From positions 558,001 through 622,000 of the forward strand of contig NZ_LUVZ01000012.1 of assembly GCF_001593385.1 (NCBI RefSeq): a stretch of DNA of 64,000 nucleotides. The letters are read 5' to 3'. Below the pieces are notes generated by a model. That model saw only the letters and a list, made by a program, of their open reading frames with translations. It did no database searches and was not told the origin of the DNA. The DNA comes from Chryseobacterium cucumeris (GTDB lineage: Bacteria; Bacteroidota; Bacteroidia; Flavobacteriales; Weeksellaceae). How positions within the stretch are numbered: the stretch's first letter is position 1; each line of letters begins with the position of its first letter. Shown here piece by piece: positions 29,201 to 36,840 of this stretch. The translations under genes and the position numbers were made by a program.

Positions 29201-30215
29201 AATCATTAGTCTTAACTTTTATTTGATCTAATATTTTATCCTGCTTGAATAATATTCCTTTCACATAAGATGTCTCAATATTCTTTCTGGGTAAATAAGC
29301 AAATTCAATGGTATTAAAATTAACTTTACCTAAGGTTTCATTCCCTCCCCAGCTAATACTCGAAAGTATGGCTACATTATTAGAACTGTTCTGACTATAA
29401 TTATAGACAATATAATTTCCTTTTACATCTTTCCATTTAATAATATTGTATTCTAGCGGTGTTCTGGCTGTACTACTTCCCGAAACAGTAGCCCCATACC
29501 AGGCCTGGGATCCGTCCTCAAAAGTTATTTCCCAATATTCAGGTCCTTGCCATGCTTGCCCGGTTATAGATCCAACAGATTTTATTTTGAGGTTAGAATA
29601 CTTTTCGGTTACATATTCTGCACCATCCTTGCCATATTCTCCGGATTTTAGTACTAATCTCTGCCCATTGAAGCTATAATAATCGGAATAATCCAATTGT
29701 ATTCCTTTTACTTCTCCATCTTTATCAATATTTTTTCCAACTCTGGAAATAGAGGTAACACCTGAAATGTTCCAGCCATATCCTGCTATTCCATTAGAAG
29801 AACCGCTGGTATACATAAGATTAACTTGTGGTGCTACGCTTTTCACTCCTGGCGGCAAAGCAATAGGTAAAGTAAATTGCAATTGCCCAGCTCCATTGAC
29901 CTCGATATTTCCTTTGGTGTCATGAAAACTTTTGCCATCTGGAGCTGTTGTTCCATAGGGATTATTAGCCCCCGCATTTGAGTCAGTTGGTCCTCCGCCA
30001 GAATTTTCTGTCGCAGGTCCTATTTTAGCTATAAAAGGATTTGAAAGAGTTGCTTTAGCCTGAAATCCCTGAGCAAGTACTACTACTTGTGGATCCTGAA
30101 CCGTTCTTGAGGTACTCTCTGCCTGATACAGTATGGTTTGTGAAAAGCCTAATACCGAACATAATGACAGGATGAATGATGAAAATATCTGTATTTTCTT
30201 ATCGTAAAGTTTCAT
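23283..30215 (-). CDS. SpvB/RHS-repeat polymorphic toxin with metallopeptidase-like C-terminus
   Basis: This is a 2310-residue secreted RHS/YD-repeat protein. A Sec signal peptide (ends near FSQ, residue 26) is followed by an SpvB-type region (about 90-260). Several FG-GAP/VCBS-like calcium loops come next (DYNGDGLVDF, DIDSDGISEL, DFDNDGKQDI, DLDNDGKSEI). A long series of YD repeats (about 1080-1850) and the RHS core hallmark YDPLLRRFLNADENIQ ... NKYGYVLNNPLMFNDPSGE (about 1910-1960) complete the shell-forming part. After the core are a Gly/Ala-rich hydrophobic segment (about 1962-2135) and a variable tip. The tip contains HEMIH (2238-2242) and a downstream NISEIEAYSWE, fitting a zinc metallopeptidase with a Glu third ligand. 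It probably encapsulates and releases this tip as a toxin. The toxin activity is inferred. Confidence 0.88.
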   Translation of the reverse strand: MKLYDKKIQIFSSFILSLCSVLGFSQTILYQAESTSRTVQDPQVVVLAQGFQAKATLSNPFIAKIGPATENSGGGPTDSNAGANNPYGTTAPDGKSFHDTKGNIEVNGAGQLQFTLPIALPPGVKSVAPQVNLMYTSGSSNGIAGYGWNISGVTSISRVGKNIDKDGEVKGIQLDYSDYYSFNGQRLVLKSGEYGKDGAEYVTEKYSNLKIKSVGSITGQAWQGPEYWEITFEDGSQAWYGATVSGSSTARTPLEYNIIKWKDVKGNYIVYNYSQNSSNNVAILSSISWGGNETLGKVNFNTIEFAYLPRKNIETSYVKGILFKQDKILDQIKVKTNDSPFKSYSIQYSGTQNIVNNDSNNKINYDFVEKIIEINSEGKEANPITLSTNPLVTGSNEFDFGEYDDIITTGDYNGDGLVDFIVRQPAQNSRPEGYYLYFNTLNNSNSSFVYLGATSLFWPSSYLTTVNIKSADNFIKPRQGLVITKANVGSNPPSTGNIELAYYSIKSDASVINTYNNPLVFEYSKTIQSNNYLFDSSLYPPETDPEYLGGLNQSGLSVLKEVDIDSDGISELVLPIEDKKCKYVVITPDPPKGRWQCKTLGYRYIVVDNYNIQNNTISIIQGTTSKNILSKGGIMDFDNDGKQDIMFLEPTDSKVNVTFYTQATNSVSNDSSPVSLTTEALLNDLKQYELKKVGNNYTLNLKKTISIKGFADGLQFGDLNGDRNIEVLLPVGKHYINRLQGWAIYLNTGNGLQEDIQGLMPYFPYTPGNTDNYSYTIPKLMDLDNDGKSEIINSHVSFGPDITPSNGSYHSSWYIDSYGETSYDPNNSQFKWSFTKKRIFSSVRNEVVVSPIFGDFRVNSSSSKILFLVKGINGNNERKIISYRHYSLNPDKNISLISQGSQNYHIDYKELDPSVNSSIYAPIKKEQYPFVEMDRLSQTFGVSQLRQTDGQTVRKQDFRYRGYIVNLYGKGVAGFRQTARSSWYADGFENTKIWSGTEMDPLQEGVPVKEWSIRTNNENQIFPTDISENNTQLLSFKSTNYKIDKLLNGQIMTTIADSDKPKIVTVVSPKISKVKDFLTSTITESTITYGEYYLPTQSISNVNNGYAITTSTSEYTHNPAGVGPNYYIGRPKSKIDVVQVYGDIKSAKEEYTYENDLVKTLKTWNRDNTGYLQETYNYDGFGNITGKTISNSINSQTQFTTSEYDPKGRYVVKKTDNLGLEMLITYNNWGQVLTQTDPLGNIITNTYDGWGKILTSKTNLKGTTTYEYERDNNDNIIVTQNDPDGNISKKYTNILGQEYMTSIKAFKQGNSVLKATQYDILGRKIKESEPFYEGQGVDQWNTIEYDDSVFPAKATATAFNGKKMETTVSGLITTIKELNSYGRTTSKTSDVLGNIISSTDKGGTIQFSYNAAGEQIKSQYAENIVTTKYDSWGRKSEFNDPSNGLYQYEYDGFGQPKKIISPKGTKEFTYNSLGQLISQKELSSTDGGQATNKLISYSYDNKGKLISKSGTSKGQAYNYNISYDPQGRLISSSESSNGKYFIQKGITYDDKARVVSYEKQLYSSGTLTKVQIENVYSVWNGELYQVKDKAAGKILWELKETNVKGQVLKSKLGATDINNIYDTNGFLTNVNHSSQVKPGILQLSYSFDAIKNELKSRTTGGDFNITESFDYDDNNRLVNWTNPVTGIKPTTNRNVYDVKGRITQNDQVGTIKFENPAKIYQATGMTLNATGEQNYNNDLIQSITYNENNDPVFIDGMKGDAAFQYGLSSMRQRVTYGGNFSVDGDGKFTKFYSEDGSYEVIKDNTTGKEKHILYIGGTPYESNIVYLKNFTENSGSYKFLHKDYIGSILAITDEAGNKLEQRHFDSWGNFTHLQIGNGAIITDKNIIDNTALLLERGYTSHEHFAEVGIIHMNGRLYDPLLRRFLNADENIQDIFNTQNYNKYGYVLNNPLMFNDPSGEFIWFLGATWAAAHVFLAGVITAAVIGTAVGLAAYSLGVAISGGKWQLGGALKSMFWGGISGAVTFGIGSAFTSTAGTVLTLTDKVASAMAQGLVHGFAQGTLSLMQGANFTHGFASGASGSWGASLFGAFAGSFANSAAGTVASGMILGGVASELTGGNFWKGAVIGGIVAGLNHYLHQVPMKAFKANLKEQLDKAGYGLDGKPDFSDTGIKKMIDTVPELRRLFELGGKTAVIRAIEYIPGEDMNTRSLDMGLTKGNNVLISKSLNLTNWDLAITLGHEMIHVYHNVSLTSKIREFTKKSWRAGFNISEIEAYSWEIEMGNTIHGKAGLAKYENILKTTYKIEYKSNRFY

Positions 30216-30221
30216 GGTTAT

Positions 30222-30689
30222 CTATCGTTTGGTGATGTTTTTACTGAAAACTCTGCCGTCTTTTAGGGTAAAGCGAACAACATACACTCCCCAGTCATAG
30301 CCCGTCATATTGATCTTAACCTGGCGGTTTAAGTCTGGGATATTCTGTTGCTGAAATTTCCAGTGAACTGTACTGTGCTGATACAATGAAACGGATTCTA
30401 TAAGCCCATCCACTTCCTCTGTCCAGTCTATGGTAAGATAGTCGTTGACAGGAACGGGGTAAAGGCGTATTTGTTTCAAGAATGTTTTCTCATCAATAAC
30501 AGGAGCTTGTCTGGTAACAGCTGCTACCTTTGACTCTTTTGAAACAATCTCTTCAGCCTTTTTACCAGCAGCGTCGATTCCCCTGTATCGCTGGTTTCCG
30601 GCCTCATCATATTTGAAATACACTTCGGTTTGGGAAAAGCCGAAGAATCCTATCATCAGGGATGATAGTGAGAGTAATTTTCTTTTCAT
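30222..30689 (-). CDS. Small secreted protein with YD-like motif and T9SS-type C-terminal domain
   Basis: The 155-residue product has a signal peptide ending in FGFSQ. A single YD-repeat-like motif (VYFKYDEAGNQRYRG) resembles the repeat unit of the neighbouring RHS protein. The C-terminal half (LYPVPVNDYLTIDW through GVYVVRFTLKDGRVFSKNI) looks like a type A T9SS sorting domain. It lies 6 bases before the RHS gene and 6 bases after the tail-fibre-like gene. It may help to export, anchor or chaperone the RHS protein through T9SS, but no function is known to me. Confidence 0.7.
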   Translation of the reverse strand: MKRKLLSLSSLMIGFFGFSQTEVYFKYDEAGNQRYRGIDAAGKKAEEIVSKESKVAAVTRQAPVIDEKTFLKQIRLYPVPVNDYLTIDWTEEVDGLIESVSLYQHSTVHWKFQQQNIPDLNRQVKINMTGYDWGVYVVRFTLKDGRVFSKNITKR

Positions 30690-30695
30690 TTGTGG

Positions 30696-31562
30696 TTATT
30701 TTTGTGTTGATAAGAGTTGCTGAACCTGCTGTTCCAGTTTTTCAATTTTCGCAGATTGGGCTTTCAAAGCTTCATTTTCATCCTTAAGATGTTTCAGTTG
30801 ATCTGACTGTTGCTTTATTTGTTTATTCTGATCAATTGAGTACAATGTAAGTTCTTCTATTTTTTGTAATAGTTTGATCTGGAATTCGCCTACATTTACA
30901 CCCTCCTTTTCCATTACTTTAGCAGAAGCAATTTCAGGAAGGTGCTTTTTTTCTTTGATATGTTTTTCAACTTCTTCTAATTTTGGGAGATCGTATTTTT
31001 CATCAAATACAAAATCAGCAGTAGGAGTTAGGGTTACTTTTAGTTCTTTGGCTTCAAGTTTACCTTGTAACGAAGCATTTCCATTGGGCATAATAGCCAT
31101 CTGTACTTTCTTGTTTGTAATAAGGTTAATCGCTCCGAAATCTGGGGATGAAATCTCATTTTCAATATTAAAGTCACCATAACTTCCATATCGGAAGCCA
31201 ATACCAGTATATGTAGAATTTAATTCCAGATTTGCAGTTGAGTGGTACTTGATGCTAACCATTGCGCTACCTCCTGTAGGTCCGGAAGAGGAAAATTTCC
31301 CAATAACCAAATTTTGACTATTTGTATTCTCTTGAGCTATATGCAATTTAGTGTCGGGATTTGTAGTTCCTATTCCAATATTCCCATTAGACTTAATTCG
31401 AAGGCTCTCAATATTATTAGACTTCAGAACCAAGGGTTGATTATCTGTAGTTCCAATAAAATTATTGGATGAGTTTGTCCCTGAATTTCCTGTGATATTC
31501 CAACTTTGAGCAAATGTAAATGATGACACTAGCAGTGCAATCGAAAATAATTGTGTTTTCAT
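30696..31562 (-). CDS. Phage tail-fibre-like secreted protein
   Basis: This is a 288-residue protein with a signal peptide ending in FAQ. It carries the repeat-type motif GNIGIGTTNPDTKLHI common to phage tail-fibre and S74-type structural proteins. A beta-structured middle follows, then a C-terminal segment KKHLPEIASAKVMEKEGVNVG and a long coiled coil (about 235-288, heptads rich in Gln/Leu/Lys). It is the first gene of the RHS operon. Proteins of this type are common as stand-alone surface proteins in flavobacteria; trimerisation and surface display are likely, but its role with the RHS protein is unknown. No peptidase S74 active-site pair was identified with confidence. Confidence 0.72.
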   Translation of the reverse strand: MKTQLFSIALLVSSFTFAQSWNITGNSGTNSSNNFIGTTDNQPLVLKSNNIESLRIKSNGNIGIGTTNPDTKLHIAQENTNSQNLVIGKFSSSGPTGGSAMVSIKYHSTANLELNSTYTGIGFRYGSYGDFNIENEISSPDFGAINLITNKKVQMAIMPNGNASLQGKLEAKELKVTLTPTADFVFDEKYDLPKLEEVEKHIKEKKHLPEIASAKVMEKEGVNVGEFQIKLLQKIEELTLYSIDQNKQIKQQSDQLKHLKDENEALKAQSAKIEKLEQQVQQLLSTQK

Positions 31563-31602
31563 AATTGTTAATTAATTTTTTTTGTAAAACTATAATCAAA
31601 AG

Positions 31603-31619
31603 ACGACAAATAATGTCGT
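31603..31619. repeat. Inverted repeat upstream of RHS operon
   Basis: ACGACA-aataa-TGTCGT lies 41 bases before the first gene of the RHS operon. It could be an operator or a leader hairpin. The remaining 31,620-31,830 is AT-rich and shows no gene; it separates the divergent RHS and metal regions. Confidence 0.4.
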
Positions 31620-31833
31620 GTTTAATAGAAATTCTATTAATGAGAAATTATTGATTTTTTCACTTGCGAATTTAAGAAAAAATACAGCTTGGTCTTATTA
31701 ATGTTTCGCTGTTTTAATTGTTTTTAATGAAAATAATTTAGATTTGTGATTTATTTAATGATTATTTAGTTTTTCTATTGTTTTGTTGGAATATTGTCTA
31801 TATGATGATTTTTTTTAGTTGAATCCTTTCTGT

Positions 31834-31847
31834 TGCAATAAATTGCA
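31834..31847 (+). promoter_or_regulatory. Possible metal-regulator operator (2-base spacer)
   Basis: TGCAAT-aa-ATTGCA is nearly the same dyad as the two found before the RND and ATPase genes, but with a spacer of two instead of three bases. It is 78 bases before the Cys-rich small gene. A -7-like box TACCTTTG lies at 31913-31920, only five bases from that gene's ATG. Confidence 0.4.
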
Positions 31848-31925
31848 GCAAAAAACTATGCTTTTATGAACTAGTCCCATGGCAGGAGTTCTCAATTTTA
31901 GAAAAAAATCTCTACCTTTGTAACA

Positions 31926-32249
31926 ATGAACCTCTTAAGATGGATATTGGCAATTTACTTCATGGCACTCTCATTAATGCCGTGTGCTGATGTGTCTCAT
32001 CCGCTGAATTCAGGAGATAATAAGATTGCATTAAGCATTCATGGTGTTCATTCTACAGAAAAAGGAGATATCTGTTCTCCGCTGTGTGCCTGCAGCTGTT
32101 GCCAGATAACAGTTTCAGCATTTAAAATGGATCCTTTATTGGAGATTCCCGAGCAGATTCCTGCTTATTTTTCAAAGAAGATTTTATTCCACAAAAACGA
32201 CTTTGCTTACCAGGTTTACGACCCTATCTGGCAGCCTCCTAAAATTTAA
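31926..32249 (+). CDS. Small Cys-rich protein of metal-efflux island (DUF6660-like)
   Basis: This is a 107-residue protein with an N-terminal membrane or signal segment (LLRWILAIYFMALSLMPCAD) and a Cys cluster CSPLCACSCCQ in the middle. It ends in YDPIWQPPKI. Small proteins of this pattern are often found directly before heavy-metal RND genes in Bacteroidota; I believe they are classed as DUF6660, but this is from memory. The Cys cluster suggests metal binding or sensing in the periplasm. The following RND gene starts about 150 bases downstream with its own operator and promoter. Confidence 0.65.
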   Translation: MNLLRWILAIYFMALSLMPCADVSHPLNSGDNKIALSIHGVHSTEKGDICSPLCACSCCQITVSAFKMDPLLEIPEQIPAYFSKKILFHKNDFAYQVYDPIWQPPKI

Positions 32250-32305
32250 TTTTTATTGATTTTTAGAAAGTTATGCTTTCTAATAGTTATTCGTGCTTGA
32301 AACTT

Positions 32306-32341
32306 TGCAATACCATTGCAGAGGTTTTCAGGATATTTTTG
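32306..32341 (+). promoter_or_regulatory. Operator and -7 box of czcA-like operon
   Basis: The inverted repeat TGCAAT-acc-ATTGCA (32306-32320) is followed after 13 bases by TATTTTTG (32334-32341), a TAnnTTTG box. The same dyad and the same 13-base distance occur before the P-type ATPase gene. No TTG stands at the normal -33 spacing, as expected of a promoter that relies on, or is masked by, a regulator. Confidence 0.6.
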
Positions 32342-32396
32342 CTGCAGTATTTTATACTGTGTGCATTCACTTTTCAATAAAAATTAAATACAAATC

Positions 32397-35300
32397 GTGT
32401 TAGATAAAATTATAAAATTCAGTATCAAAAACAAGGTGATCATTGGATTGATGACGTTGGTGCTGATCATCTGGGGAACATGGAGTGCCACCAGATTACC
32501 GATAGATGCTGTACCGGATATCACCAATAACCAGGTACAGATTATTACCGTATGTCCTACATTGGCAGGACAGGAAGTGGAACAGCTGGTGACCTTTCCT
32601 ATTGAACAGAGTATTGCCAATGTTCCCGATATTCAGGAAACAAGAAGTATTTCAAGATTTGGGCTTTCTGTGATTACAGTAGTGTTCAAAGAAAATGTAG
32701 ATGTTTACTTTGCGAGACAGCTTATCAATGAACAGCTTAAAAATGCTGTAGAAGAAATTCCCAAAGGAGTAGGAACTCCCGAGCTGGCTCCCGTGAGTAC
32801 AGGACTTGGAGAAGTCTATCAGTATATTCTTCACCCTAAAAAAGGAAGCGAAAAGAAATACAATGCCAAAGAGCTCCGTACCATGCAGGACTGGATCGTT
32901 CGCAGACAACTGAACGGAACACCGGGAGTAGCGGAAATCAACAGTTTCGGAGGAGAATTAAAACAATATGAAGTGGCTATTGATCCCAATCGCTTAAAGG
33001 CAATGGGAACAAGTATCACTGAAATTTTTACAGCGCTCGAAAAAAACAATCAGAATACAGGAGGAGCTTATATTGATAAAAAACCCAACGCCTATTTCAT
33101 CCGTGGAATTGGTCTGGTTACCTCTTTGGAAGACATTAAAAACATTGCGGTTAAAAATGAAACAGGAAGCGTTCCGATTTTTATAAAAGATGTTGCTGAT
33201 GTTCGTTTAGGAAGTGCCGTTCGCTACGGAGCCTTGACTTATGATGGAAAGGTAGATGCTGTGGGTGGAGTAGTCATGATGCTGAAAGGGGCTAATAGTA
33301 ATGAAGTGGTCAGCAATATCAAAGCAAAAATTCCGACCATTCAGAAATCTCTTCCTGATGATGTTATTATAGAGCCATTTCTGGACAGAACAGACCTTGT
33401 AGACAGAGCCATCAATACCGTACAGAAAAACCTCATCGAAGGAGCACTGATCGTTATTTTCGTTCTTGTTATTTTCCTGGGAAATCTGAGAGCCGGGCTT
33501 ATCGTGGCTTCGGCCATTCCGCTTTCCTTGTTGTTTGCTTTGGGAATGATGAACGTTTTTGGGGTAAGTGCCAATCTGATGAGTCTTGGAGCTATAGACT
33601 TCGGATTGATTGTAGATGGAGCGGTAATTATTGTAGAAGCTACTTTACATCATTTGGGTGTCAGAAAATCTGTCCGTGCTTTGACACAGTCTGAAATGGA
33701 TGAAGAAGTATTCCTTTCTGCCTCAAAGATCAGAAGCAGTGCGGCCTTCGGAGAAATCATCATTCTTATCGTATACATCCCGATTCTTACTCTTGCAGGT
33801 GTAGAAGGAAAAATGTTTACTCCAATGGCAAAAACAGTAGGATTCGCCATTCTGGGAGCATTGATTCTTTCTCTGACTTATATTCCGATGATGAGCGCTT
33901 TGTTTTTATCTAAGAAAATATCCCACAAAGAAACCTTCTCTGATAAAATGATGAACCGTCTGCAAAAGGTATATCAGCCCTTATTGCAGAAAGCTATCAA
34001 AGTAAAATATATTATCGTGTCAGCAACGGCTGTAGTGTTCCTTATCTCTGCTTTTATCTTTAAAAATATGGGTGGGGAGTTTATCCCGCAGCTGCAGGAA
34101 GGAGACTTTGCATTCCATTGTATTTTACCGCAGGGGAGCTCACTGAGTCAGAGTATAGAAACCTCCATGCAGGCATCAAGAATTATCAAACAGTTTGATG
34201 AGGTGAAAATGGTCGTTGGGAAAACCGGTTCTGCTGAGGTTCCTACAGATCCTATGCCTCCTGAAGCAACCGATATGATCGTAGTATTAAAACCGCAAAG
34301 TGAATGGAAAACCAAGAAATCCTACAACGAACTCGCGGATGAGATCAGTGAAAAACTGGAAACCATTCCAGGAGTGTTTTTTGAGAAAAATCAGCCTATT
34401 CAGATGCGTTTCAATGAGTTGATGACCGGGATCAGACAGGATGTGGCGGTAAAAATCTTTGGAGAAAATCTGGATTCTTTGGCAGTGTATGCTGATAAAG
34501 TAGGAAAAATCATTCAGACGGTAGATGGAGCTACGCCGCCTCAGATTGAAAGAGTAAGTGGTCTTCCACAAATCAATGTTCAGTATGACAGAACAAGAAT
34601 AGCCAATTACGGATTGAATATCGAAGATGTCAACAATGCAGTAAGTACAGCCTTTGCAGGAAAAGCTGCCGGACAGGTATTTGAAAATGAAAGACGTTTT
34701 GATCTGGTTGTCCGCCTGGACAGTCTTCACAGAACAGATATTTCAGATGTGAATAATCTGATGATCACATCTGCTACCGGAGCCCAGATTCCACTCTCGC
34801 AGGTGGCGAATATAAGCTACAAATTAGGGCCGGCACAGATCAGCCGTGAACAGGGAAAACGTAGAATCGTTATTGGCTTCAACGTGAAAGACCGTGACGT
34901 GGAAAGTGTAGTGAAAGATATTCAGTCAAAACTGGAGAAAGTGAAACTGCCTTCAGGATACTACTTTACCTACGGAGGTCAGTTTGAAAACCTGCAGGAA
35001 GCAAGCCAACGTCTGATGATCGCTGTTCCGGTATCATTACTTCTGATTTTTATGCTTCTGTATTTTACTTTCCGCTCATTCAAGCAGGCTGCATTGATCT
35101 TTACAGCTATTCCTATGAGTGCGATTGGTGGTGTATTTGCCCTTCTGGTAAGAGATATGCCTTTCAGTATCAGTGCCGGAATTGGATTTATTGCCCTTTT
35201 TGGAGTAGCAGTTCTTAACGGAATTGTTTTGATAGGAACATTCAATCAGTTAGAAAAAGAAGGCGAAACGGATATTCTGAAAAGAGTATTTGAAGGAACA

Positions 35301-36758
35301 AAAACCAGATTAAGGCCTGTATTGATGACGGCTACTGTAGCTTCACTAGGATTTTTACCAATGGCTATTTCCACCGGAGCCGGAGCTGAGGTACAGAAAC
35401 CTTTAGCGACAGTAGTGATTGGTGGTTTGGTAACTGCAACATTCCTAACATTATTCGTTTTGCCGATGCTGTACATTATTTTTAACACAAAGATTTTGAA
35501 AAGAAAGAATAATAATACGGGAATTATTACTGCCGTTTTGGTGGTAGGATTTATGATGGTGGGACAGACTTTTAACGCACAGTCCAGACCAATTTCCGTA
35601 GAACAGGCGGTAGAACAGGCAGTGAACAATAATTTAACCCTGCAGTCAAAAGACCTAAGTATTAAATCTGCCGAAGCACTAAGGGCAACTGCAAAAGAAC
35701 TTCCGAAATTGAGCTTTGAAGCACAGCTTGGTCAGTACAACAGCCCAAAGTTTGACCAATCGTTTGCGATCTCACAGAGTATTCCTTTTCCAACATTGTT
35801 TAAAGCAAGAAAAGATTTAATCAATGAGAATATTAAAAGCAAGCAGATTGATAAGGAAATTACAGCCAATGAACTGATAAAGCAGGTTCGTACCTATTAT
35901 TACCAGATTGAATATCTTCAGTATAATAAAGCCCAGCTGACCAGTCTTGATCAATATTATGAAGAGTTTATCAGAATTGCAACCGTGAGATTTAAAGCAG
36001 GTGATATCAAGAAAATTGAGATCAGTACTGCAGAAACCCAGAAAGGGGAAATTGATCTGCTGCTCAGACAAAATGAAGTCTATCTGAATAATGCCTATAA
36101 GAATTTAAAAACTCTGATGAATACTTCGGAAGATATTGAGGTTCCGTTTAACAAAGATTATGCTCCTTTAAAAGCAGAAAATGTCCTCGACAGTGCTGTG
36201 GTTGCCAACAATCCTACGGTAAAAGCTTTTTACCAGGAAATGGAAATCGCCGAAAAAAACAAGAAAGTTGAAAAATCACTGGGGCTGCCAGATTTCAGTT
36301 TGGGATACACCAATCAGTCTTTGATAGGTCTGCATACCATTAACGGACAGGAGAATTTTTATAATTCAGGAAAACGTTTTCAGTCAGCAACAGTAGGAGT
36401 AGCAATACCGTTAACATTTGGAGCGACGAAAGCAAGAATTCAGGCGCTCGAATATGAAAAACAGGTCGCTGAAACCAATGCTAAAATGCAGCAGAAACAG
36501 CTTTCTGCTCAGTTGGAAAATGCCTTCAGCCAGTATCAGCAGGATTTACAGCAGTATGATTACTATACAAGCCAGGCATTGCCTAACGCAGAGAAAATTG
36601 TAAAAGCAGCTCAGCTAGGATATAAAACAGGAGAAATTTCCTATGTGGAATATCTTTTTGCCCTACAGACTGCCACAAATATCCAGTTGAAATATCTGGA
36701 ATCCATCCAGCAGGTGAACCAATCTGTAGTTACTATTAACTCCATTATAAACAAATAA
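32397..36758 (+). CDS. czcA: CzcA-type heavy-metal RND pump fused to outer-membrane factor
   Basis: This is a 1453-residue fusion. Residues 1 to about 1035 are a heavy-metal RND transporter (LDKIIKFSIKNK start, 12 membrane segments, two large periplasmic loops). The fourth membrane segment reads DFGLIVDGAVIIVEA (Asp about 401 and 407), the pattern of pumps for divalent Zn/Co/Ni/Cd rather than the Cu(I) type. From about 1040 a hydrophobic stretch ending in FNAQS resembles a signal peptide. It leads into a TolC-like outer-membrane factor (1060-1453) with coiled-coil helices. The start is GTG at 32397. The adaptor gene follows. The fusion of pump and outer-membrane factor occurs in other Bacteroidota. 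Confidence 0.92.
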   Translation: MLDKIIKFSIKNKVIIGLMTLVLIIWGTWSATRLPIDAVPDITNNQVQIITVCPTLAGQEVEQLVTFPIEQSIANVPDIQETRSISRFGLSVITVVFKENVDVYFARQLINEQLKNAVEEIPKGVGTPELAPVSTGLGEVYQYILHPKKGSEKKYNAKELRTMQDWIVRRQLNGTPGVAEINSFGGELKQYEVAIDPNRLKAMGTSITEIFTALEKNNQNTGGAYIDKKPNAYFIRGIGLVTSLEDIKNIAVKNETGSVPIFIKDVADVRLGSAVRYGALTYDGKVDAVGGVVMMLKGANSNEVVSNIKAKIPTIQKSLPDDVIIEPFLDRTDLVDRAINTVQKNLIEGALIVIFVLVIFLGNLRAGLIVASAIPLSLLFALGMMNVFGVSANLMSLGAIDFGLIVDGAVIIVEATLHHLGVRKSVRALTQSEMDEEVFLSASKIRSSAAFGEIIILIVYIPILTLAGVEGKMFTPMAKTVGFAILGALILSLTYIPMMSALFLSKKISHKETFSDKMMNRLQKVYQPLLQKAIKVKYIIVSATAVVFLISAFIFKNMGGEFIPQLQEGDFAFHCILPQGSSLSQSIETSMQASRIIKQFDEVKMVVGKTGSAEVPTDPMPPEATDMIVVLKPQSEWKTKKSYNELADEISEKLETIPGVFFEKNQPIQMRFNELMTGIRQDVAVKIFGENLDSLAVYADKVGKIIQTVDGATPPQIERVSGLPQINVQYDRTRIANYGLNIEDVNNAVSTAFAGKAAGQVFENERRFDLVVRLDSLHRTDISDVNNLMITSATGAQIPLSQVANISYKLGPAQISREQGKRRIVIGFNVKDRDVESVVKDIQSKLEKVKLPSGYYFTYGGQFENLQEASQRLMIAVPVSLLLIFMLLYFTFRSFKQAALIFTAIPMSAIGGVFALLVRDMPFSISAGIGFIALFGVAVLNGIVLIGTFNQLEKEGETDILKRVFEGTKTRLRPVLMTATVASLGFLPMAISTGAGAEVQKPLATVVIGGLVTATFLTLFVLPMLYIIFNTKILKRKNNNTGIITAVLVVGFMMVGQTFNAQSRPISVEQAVEQAVNNNLTLQSKDLSIKSAEALRATAKELPKLSFEAQLGQYNSPKFDQSFAISQSIPFPTLFKARKDLINENIKSKQIDKEITANELIKQVRTYYYQIEYLQYNKAQLTSLDQYYEEFIRIATVRFKAGDIKKIEISTAETQKGEIDLLLRQNEVYLNNAYKNLKTLMNTSEDIEVPFNKDYAPLKAENVLDSAVVANNPTVKAFYQEMEIAEKNKKVEKSLGLPDFSLGYTNQSLIGLHTINGQENFYNSGKRFQSATVGVAIPLTFGATKARIQALEYEKQVAETNAKMQQKQLSAQLENAFSQYQQDLQQYDYYTSQALPNAEKIVKAAQLGYKTGEISYVEYLFALQTATNIQLKYLESIQQVNQSVVTINSIINK

Positions 36759-36840
36759 TATGAAGTCGCTGCTTATAAAACTTTATGCCGTATCAATAAG
36801 AACAATGGCATACAGCATCAGACAAAATACATTTTTACTT

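Noticed and set aside
32831..33049. Antisense frames within the RND gene and other large genes
   Set aside because: Shadows of well-supported genes; no start context or family motifs.
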